Source of the DNA: UMGS1519 sp050951095
GTDB lineage: Bacteria; Actinomycetota; Coriobacteriia; Coriobacteriales; Eggerthellaceae
Direction of reading: 5' to 3'
Assembly: GCA_050951095.1 (NCBI GenBank)
Contig: JBMNIQ010000005.1
Coordinates: 496,001-560,000 of the forward strand
DNA length: 64,000 bases
The position numbers and the translations under genes were made by a program. Positions 58,306 to 64,000 of this stretch are shown piece by piece. Position 1 is the first letter of the stretch; every line of letters begins with the position of its first letter. The notes beneath the pieces were generated by a model that was not told the DNA's origin, did not search any database, and saw only the letters and a program-made list of their open reading frames with translations.

Positions 58306-58414
58306 CGTCTTGGCAGGCGGAGCGGTGCGTATGGGATGCCGAGCGGCAGTCCGTTCGCGGATTGCCGCTTGCCGAGTGTCGGCCTGCGTGCGTTCCTCTC
58401 ATTTCCTCATTCAG

Positions 58415-58420
58415 TAGAAT
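58415..58420 (+). promoter_or_regulatory. Candidate -10 box of ackA
   Basis: TAGAAT lies 45 bases before the ackA start in an AT-rich stretch; the -35 (TTCCTC, 16-base spacer) is poor. Confidence 0.35.
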
Positions 58421-58465
58421 AGGAAAGAAACATTTCGCATAGCATTGCTTTGTTAGGAGACTCTC

Positions 58466-59695
58466 TTGCACGTACTGGTGGTTAATGCAGGTTCCTCATC
58501 CCTGAAATTCCAGCTGGTCCATGTTGAGACAGGCCGCATCATCACGAAGGGCCTGTGCGACCGCGTGGGCGCGCCCGACTCGCGCCTGAAGCACGGCGTG
58601 GACGACGAGGTGGTCATCGACACGCCGCTGCCTGATCATCAGACGGCCATCAAGCTGGTGTTGAAGGAGCTGATTCAGGGCGAGCATGCGTGCCTGGAGT
58701 CGCTCGACGAGATCAACGCCATCGGCCACCGCATCGTGCAGGGCGCGAACTACTTCGACCACTCCGTCATCATCGATGAGGACGTTATCGCGAAGATCGA
58801 CCGCCTTTCGGAGCTGGCGCCGCTGCACAACAAGCCCGCCGTTGCCTGTATCCGCGCCTGCCAGGAATCGCTGCCGGGCATTCCGCAGGTCGCCGTGTTC
58901 GACACGTCGTTTTTCCAGACGCTTCCGCGCAAGGCGTACATGTATCCCATTCCGTACGAATATTACGAGAAGTATGGTATCCGCAAGTACGGCGCGCATG
59001 GCACGTCGCACCGCTACATTGCCTACCGCGCCGCGAAGATGCTCGACGAGCCGCTTGACGAGTTGAAGCTCATCACCTGCCATCTGGGCAATGGCGGCTC
59101 CATCACGGCTGTGGACCATGGCATTGCCGTGGACACGTCCATGGGCTTCACGCCGTTGGACGGCCTCATGATGGGAACGCGCTCGGGATCGCTGGACCCC
59201 GCCATCGTTACATATCTCATGGAGCACGAAAACCTGAGCCCCCAGGAAATGAACGACATCCTGAACAAGAAGTCGGGCATGTTGGGCATCTCGGGCATCA
59301 GCAACGACCTGCGTACCATCGACGAGGCGGCGAATAAGGGCAACGAGCGCGCTGCCCTTGCATACGAGATGTACGCGTATTCCATCAAGCGCATCATCGG
59401 GTCCTACATCGCCGTCATGGCCGGTGTCGATGCCATCGTGCTCACGGCTGGCGTGGGGGAGAACAGCAACAAGGTGCGTTCGCTCATCTTCTCCGGCATG
59501 CGCCAGATGGGCATCCACTTGGACGAGCGGCGCAATAAGATGCGCGGATTCGAGCGCATCATCTCCGCAGACGATTCCGATGTGCAGATCCTGGTCATCC
59601 CCACAGACGAAGAGTACATGATCGCCCGCGACACGTATCAGGTCGTCCGCGAGGCGAACATCGAGGCGAAGGAAGCGCAGGCGGCTCAGGAGTAA
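58466..59695 (+). CDS. ackA: Acetate kinase
   Basis: Forms ATP from acetyl phosphate in fermentation. The 409-residue protein has NAGSSSLKFQL, FDTSFFQTLPRKAY, GAHGTSHRYI with the catalytic region, LGNGGSITAVDHG, DTSMGFTPLDGLMMGTRSG and TAGVGENS. The start is TTG 58466 with TTAGGAGA five bases upstream; it corresponds to the normal family beginning. No pta is adjacent, so acetyl phosphate must come from elsewhere in the genome. A strong terminator follows. Confidence 0.96.
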   Translation: MHVLVVNAGSSSLKFQLVHVETGRIITKGLCDRVGAPDSRLKHGVDDEVVIDTPLPDHQTAIKLVLKELIQGEHACLESLDEINAIGHRIVQGANYFDHSVIIDEDVIAKIDRLSELAPLHNKPAVACIRACQESLPGIPQVAVFDTSFFQTLPRKAYMYPIPYEYYEKYGIRKYGAHGTSHRYIAYRAAKMLDEPLDELKLITCHLGNGGSITAVDHGIAVDTSMGFTPLDGLMMGTRSGSLDPAIVTYLMEHENLSPQEMNDILNKKSGMLGISGISNDLRTIDEAANKGNERAALAYEMYAYSIKRIIGSYIAVMAGVDAIVLTAGVGENSNKVRSLIFSGMRQMGIHLDERRNKMRGFERIISADDSDVQILVIPTDEEYMIARDTYQVVREANIEAKEAQAAQE

Positions 59696-59720
59696 TAACG
59701 CTCCGCGCAGAGCTCACGAA

Positions 59721-59768
59721 ACGGTCGGGCAGGGGTGCATCCCGCTTGCCCGGCCGTTATTTATTTGC
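59721..59768 (+). terminator. Terminator of ackA
   Basis: Stem ACGGTCGGGCA / TGCCCGGCCGT (one G-T pair) with an inner GGGTGCATCCC hairpin is followed by TATTTATTT. Confidence 0.88.
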
Positions 59769-59855
59769 GGATTGTGACGGTATTCCGTTCGTTCATCTCT
59801 GCGAAATGTTTTCGCGTACCGTAGTAAGGGAGGCTGGAGAAAAGGGGGCGCCCGG

Positions 59856-61268
59856 TTGCTGGATGAGAACGAACGTGTACTAGACGCGAAGCTGGTGCTG
59901 TCGATTATCGCTTGCGGCATCATGTCGTTTGCGGGCGTGGTGGTCGAAACGGCCATGAACGTGGCGTTTCCCGCTTTGATGCGCGAATTTTCCGTGGATA
60001 CGGCAACCGTGCAATGGGTGACCACGGCATACCTGCTGGTGCTTACGTGCATCGTCCCCATCTCGGCGTTCCTGAAACGGCGCTTCCGCATGAAATCGCT
60101 GTTCGTGGTTGCCATCTGCCTGTTCATCGCCGGTACGGCCATCTGCGCCGTGGCGCCGGCATTCGCATTCATCGTGCTGGGCCGCGTGATCCAGGCCGTG
60201 GGCACCGGCATGGCGCTTCCGTTGATGTTCAACATCATCATCGAGCAGGCTCCGCTCGATCGCATCGGGTTCATGATGGGGCTCGGCACGCTGATCACGG
60301 CTATGGCGCCGGCAGTCGGCCCTTCGTTCGGCGGCTTCGTTATCGGGATATGGGGCTGGCGCATGATCTTCGTCGTGCTGCTGCCGTTCCTGGTTGCCGC
60401 GTTCGCGGTCGGCGTCCTGTCCATCCGCCAGTCGTCGGAGACATCGCGGGTGCATTTCGACGTAAGCCAGTTCCTGCTGCTGTCCGCCTCGTTCGTCTGC
60501 CTGGTGTTCGCCACGTCGTCTGCCAGCACGGCGGGATGGGGAAGCGTGCAGGTCATCGGCCTGCTGGTTGCGTTCGTCGTGTTCCTTGCACTGTTCTGCA
60601 TGCTGTCCGTGCGTTCGTCCCAGCCGCTTATCCACATCGGGATATTCCGCAGTCGCTCATTTGCGTTGAGCACGTTCTATGTGGTGCTTCTGCAGATGAT
60701 CGTGCTGGGTCTGGGCTACCTGATTCCCTATTACGGCCAGGTGGTGCTGCATCTGTCCGAATTCGACGCCGGCTGCCTTCTGGTGCCCGGCTGTATCGTG
60801 GGCGCCATCCTGGCCCCTATCGGCGGGCGCATCCTGGACCGCTTGGGTTCGAAGCGGCCCTTGATATTCGGCGCGGTGGTCCAGCTTGCCGCCATGCTCT
60901 GCTTCTGGCTGTTCGGTTTCGGCGAATACACCTGGGTCATTGCGCTGGTCTATGTGCTCATTCCCATCTCGCAGGGCTTCTCTATGGCGAACAGCATCAC
61001 GAACGGCCTGTCGTATCTGCCGTCTGGTTCGAAGACGGACGGCAATGCCGTCTTCCAGACGTTTCAGCAGCTGGGCGGCGCACTGGGCACGGCTGTGGCC
61101 ACCAGCATCATGAATACGGCGCAGGCTGCAGATGCGAACGTGGTAACGGGAACGGTCGCGGGAACGCAATCTGCCGTCATCGTCCTGCTCGTGCTTTCGG
61201 CTATTGCGTTCGTATGCATGTTGGGCGTATTCATGGGGCGCCATGCGGCGAAAGCGGATGCGAGCTAG
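59856..61268 (+). CDS. MFS multidrug exporter, DHA2 (14-helix) type
   Basis: 470 residues with about 14 hydrophobic segments. The first helix region with VVETAMNVAFPALMREF and VQWVTTAYLLVLTCIVPISA, the loop RVIQAVGTGMALPL and the motif APAVGPSFGGFV with WRMIFVVLLPF are those of the EmrB/QacA family of proton-driven drug exporters. Substrate unknown. The start is TTG 59856 with AAAGGGGG seven bases upstream. It stands between ackA and the galactanase gene without link to either. Confidence 0.88.
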   Translation: MLDENERVLDAKLVLSIIACGIMSFAGVVVETAMNVAFPALMREFSVDTATVQWVTTAYLLVLTCIVPISAFLKRRFRMKSLFVVAICLFIAGTAICAVAPAFAFIVLGRVIQAVGTGMALPLMFNIIIEQAPLDRIGFMMGLGTLITAMAPAVGPSFGGFVIGIWGWRMIFVVLLPFLVAAFAVGVLSIRQSSETSRVHFDVSQFLLLSASFVCLVFATSSASTAGWGSVQVIGLLVAFVVFLALFCMLSVRSSQPLIHIGIFRSRSFALSTFYVVLLQMIVLGLGYLIPYYGQVVLHLSEFDAGCLLVPGCIVGAILAPIGGRILDRLGSKRPLIFGAVVQLAAMLCFWLFGFGEYTWVIALVYVLIPISQGFSMANSITNGLSYLPSGSKTDGNAVFQTFQQLGGALGTAVATSIMNTAQAADANVVTGTVAGTQSAVIVLLVLSAIAFVCMLGVFMGRHAAKADAS

Positions 61269-61422
61269 CGCATTTCTCCGATGATGTTCCCGCTTCATTA
61301 ATTCTTACAATCTATAACGACAAATCTAACACACTGTCTACTCTGTCAATCTTCCTCGATTCATGCACGGGTGCTATATCTTGTCATGCATTGTGTCGAT
61401 TAGGGGAGAGAAGGAAAGAGAA

Positions 61423-64000
61423 ATGGGGATTGGGCACAAGCTGCTTGCAGGCTTGCTGTCGCTTTCGTTGGTCGCAGCGTTCACGCCATCGGCGACGCTT
61501 GCGTTCGCGGACACGGCAACAGCCGACAGCAGCACGTCGAGTCAAAGTTCGACGGAGCAGTCGGTATTCGACAGCTTCTCGAAAATCGATGGCATCAACG
61601 ATGATTCCATTTTGGGGCTGGACTTCAGCTATTACCAGCAGGACGTAGCCGATGGCAAGGTATTTCACGACTACAACTACAAGAAGGTCGGCAACGTCTT
61701 CGATTACGTGAAGGATCAGGGCGTGAACACCGTATCCGTCCGCGTTGCAGTGGATGCCGCGAAGGCAACGGACGATGCGAAGTATTTCTCGCTTGAGAAT
61801 GCAGCGAAAACCGTGAAGGCGGCGAATGCGGCCGGGTTGCGCACGAATGTCATCCTCATGTATTCGAATTCCGTGACGTCGAAGGACAGCCAGACGCTTC
61901 CGGACGGTTGGAATGACAAGATAAGCGGCGAAGAGCTGGGCAAGACGGATATGGGCAGCAACGAGACATGGGCCATCCACCATGCCGTCGACTATACGAA
62001 CGAAACGCTCTCGTACCTGAAGGACCAGGGCGCCACGCCTTCCCTGGTGACCATCGGCAACGAGGTGAATTACAATTTCCTGGGCTACACAGGCGACGAG
62101 AATGCCTGGAAGGGCTGGATGGCCATGCGCTATCTGGCGACTCTGGTCAAGGGCGACGGCGTGAAGGTCGGCTTCAGCGTCGCAGCGCCGGATGATGCGT
62201 CCGGCATACAATACGTGGTCGATAGCAGCCATCTTAATTCCAGCTGGATCCCGTGCTCGTACGACTATGTCGGCGTGAACCTGTATGCTTACAGCGGTTT
62301 CGATGAGAAGCAGTACGCGCAGGATATGGTGAAGCAGTTCCAGACAACGGAGAGCAGCGCGGGCAGGACGGCTACGTGCTACGTTTCGAACATCACGTAT
62401 CCGCGCTACGATTACTCGGATTCATCCGTGACGACGGAGTCGCAGGCGAAGAACATATACGGCATGCTGAAGGCAACTGCCGCTACGAACAACGCGAGCG
62501 GTCTGGTGCTGAACCAGGGCGAATACGTGGATAGCTGGAACTCCGTTTTCGATAGCGATCATGCCCTGACGTCGCTTGCCACGTTCGCCTACGCTCAGGG
62601 TGAGAAGAAGGACGTTTCCTGGACGCCGACGCAGGAAACCATCTACAAGTACGGCCTGGAAAGCGGCCTGAAGAACCAGAGCGTCAACATCTCGCAGATC
62701 AAGGGCATGAATTCCACTGCTATCCGCGGCGTTGACGCTTCGTCGTACGAGGCGCTGAACGAAGCCGGCGTGAAATTCTACGACTATGACGGCAACGAGA
62801 CGCCGCTGATGAAGGAGCTCGCGGACAACGGAGTGAACTACATCCGGCTGCGCATCTGGAACAATCCATACAATGACAAGGGCGAGGTGTACGGCGGCGG
62901 CGTGAACAGCGTCGAGAACGATCTGAAGATTGCAAAGGAAGCCGCGAAGTACGGCATGAAAGTGCTCCTGTGCTTCCATTATTCTGATTTCTGGGCCAGC
63001 CCGGGCGTGCAGAAGCTGCCGAAGGCGTGGCAGAGCGATGCCGGCAACACGGACGCCATCGCAAACGACATCTACACGTTCACGAAGGACACCATCAAGC
63101 AGTTCCAGGATGCCGGCTGCGATGTGGGCATGGTGCAGATCGGCAACGAGATCACGAAGGGCATGGCCGGCACGGTGCAGAGCAGCTATCAGGCAGCGTG
63201 GGGAAACGAATCCACGGCGAATGTGCTGTGCAAGTATCTGAAGGCCGGCGCGAAGGCCACGCGCGAGGTTTCTCCGAAGACGCTTGTGGCGCTGCATCTG
63301 GAAGGTCCGAACGCTAAGAAGTACCGCTCTATCCTGAACGTCTGGAAGAAGCACAACGTGGATTACGATGTGCTGGGAACGTCGTACTACCCGTTCTGGC
63401 ATCAGACCACGAAGAAGCTGTCTGCGGCACAGGATGCGGCTGCTGACTACGGCAAGCTGTTCTGCGTGCTGGAGACCAGCTGGCTGAACAGCATGAGCGA
63501 TGCGGACGGCACCACGAACCAGCTGGGCGAGGGCACTGCGGACACGAGCGTCTACAAGGTGGGCGTCCAGGGCCAGGTGGATGTGCTGTCCGACCAGTAC
63601 AAGGCCATGCTCTCGAAGGATAACGGCCTCGGCGCGTTCTACTGGGAGCCCGCTTGGATTCCCGTGAAGGCCGGCTGGGCGAATTGGAAGTACAACAAGG
63701 AAGTTGCGAACAAGATGGGAACGGGCTGGGCTTCCGATGGCGCCATCGGATATGCGCCCGATAGCTCCGTGTATTACAAGGGGCAGAAGGTGACCGGCGG
63801 TTCCGGCTGGGACAATCAGAGCCTGTTCGATTTCAACGGCCATCCGCTGCAATCCCTGAAGTTCTATAAACAGTCGCAGACCTCCGACGAGTCGAAGTTC
63901 TACGTTATCCATTACGTCGATGAGAAGGGCAAAGCCATCGCCACGGATCGCGTGGAGCGCGTCTACACCGGTTCGAGCGTGAAGTACGGCACCGTCAAAG
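61423..64000 (+). CDS. Secreted tandem GH53 endo-beta-1,4-galactanase, partial at the window end
   Basis: At least 859 residues; the frame is open at the end. Signal peptide to about residue 30 (LAFAD). Two GH53-type barrels follow. The first (about 60-400) is divergent, with acid/base candidate E214 in TIGNEVNYN and nucleophile candidate E367 in NQGEYVD. The second (about 430-790) is canonical: YIRLRIWNNPYNDKGE, FHYSDFWASPG, E576 in QIGNEITKGM and E684 in VLETSW. Behind it a MucBP-like repeat starts (FYVIHYVDEKGKAI), suggesting wall attachment further on. It should cut galactan side chains of pectin. ATG 61423 follows AAGGAAAGAG. Confidence 0.88.
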   Translation, partial: MGIGHKLLAGLLSLSLVAAFTPSATLAFADTATADSSTSSQSSTEQSVFDSFSKIDGINDDSILGLDFSYYQQDVADGKVFHDYNYKKVGNVFDYVKDQGVNTVSVRVAVDAAKATDDAKYFSLENAAKTVKAANAAGLRTNVILMYSNSVTSKDSQTLPDGWNDKISGEELGKTDMGSNETWAIHHAVDYTNETLSYLKDQGATPSLVTIGNEVNYNFLGYTGDENAWKGWMAMRYLATLVKGDGVKVGFSVAAPDDASGIQYVVDSSHLNSSWIPCSYDYVGVNLYAYSGFDEKQYAQDMVKQFQTTESSAGRTATCYVSNITYPRYDYSDSSVTTESQAKNIYGMLKATAATNNASGLVLNQGEYVDSWNSVFDSDHALTSLATFAYAQGEKKDVSWTPTQETIYKYGLESGLKNQSVNISQIKGMNSTAIRGVDASSYEALNEAGVKFYDYDGNETPLMKELADNGVNYIRLRIWNNPYNDKGEVYGGGVNSVENDLKIAKEAAKYGMKVLLCFHYSDFWASPGVQKLPKAWQSDAGNTDAIANDIYTFTKDTIKQFQDAGCDVGMVQIGNEITKGMAGTVQSSYQAAWGNESTANVLCKYLKAGAKATREVSPKTLVALHLEGPNAKKYRSILNVWKKHNVDYDVLGTSYYPFWHQTTKKLSAAQDAAADYGKLFCVLETSWLNSMSDADGTTNQLGEGTADTSVYKVGVQGQVDVLSDQYKAMLSKDNGLGAFYWEPAWIPVKAGWANWKYNKEVANKMGTGWASDGAIGYAPDSSVYYKGQKVTGGSGWDNQSLFDFNGHPLQSLKFYKQSQTSDESKFYVIHYVDEKGKAIATDRVERVYTGSSVKYGTVK

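Noticed and set aside
1..64000. CRISPR arrays, rRNA genes, insertion sequences, riboswitches
   Set aside because: I looked for regular repeats, rRNA core sequences, transposase motifs and T-box or other leader signatures and found none that I could support.

Overview
The window is a GC-rich bacterial chromosome segment, densely packed, with many ATGA-type overlaps and frequent TTG/GTG starts. The order uvrC-rapZ-yvcK-whiA-gap-pgk-tpiA-secG is the actinobacterial cluster. Together with the absence of mycolate or sporulation genes, the anaerobe-style acetate kinase and the style of the secreted proteins, it points to a gut-type member of the Coriobacteriia. That placement is inference and I cannot name the genus.

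Layout. 1-5.2 kb is one tight operon: der (3' end), plsY, gpsA, ogt, rpe, a NifS-type cysteine desulfurase and a Nif3-like protein. 5.2-8.2 kb holds a coiled-coil zinc-ribbon protein, dgt and the branched-chain amino-acid exporter azlCD. 8.2-16.3 kb resembles the Firmicute rplS-rnhB-dprA-topA-trmFO-xerC block, but topA is absent from its usual place and an inverted cyclophilin gene sits there instead. uvrA and a secreted unknown follow. 20.1-23.2 kb is a CsoR-controlled copper operon whose CopA ATPase carries a C-terminal CopZ-like domain with its own internal ribosome binding site. sbcCD is divergent from the uvrC-rapZ-yvcK-whiA group, and the lower-glycolysis genes gap-pgk-tpiA and then secG follow.

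36.9-38.9 kb is a tRNA island: Leu(GAG), then Gly(GCC)-Cys(GCA) present twice in tandem, then Val(GAC). Behind it lies a prophage fragment (about 39.16-42.18 kb) cut at both ends: portal C-terminus, minor head protein, tRNA-Leu(CAG), a YjcQ-like protein, tRNA-Met(CAT) and the scaffold N-terminus. The minor head protein ends at an A7 run. A -1 shift there would join it to an AT-rich C-terminal nuclease-toxin-like domain. This is the most unusual feature I see.

42.3-51.9 kb is accessory and envelope-oriented: a TauE-type exporter, a DUF6273-like lipoprotein, an Ldh-family dehydrogenase, three secreted proteins including a serine hydrolase with a ricin-like module, an SDR enzyme and a membrane-anchored unknown. 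52-60 kb carries terC, a lipid kinase, rnd, a YugP-like protease, xseAB, a HIT protein and ackA. The window closes with a DHA2-type exporter and the start of a large secreted protein with two GH53 galactanase modules, suggesting use of plant galactan.

Four genes (azlC, trmFO, the unknown at 19328 and uvrC) have no Shine-Dalgarno sequence and a -10 box directly before the start codon, suggesting leaderless transcripts. I saw no rRNA, CRISPR array or insertion sequence.
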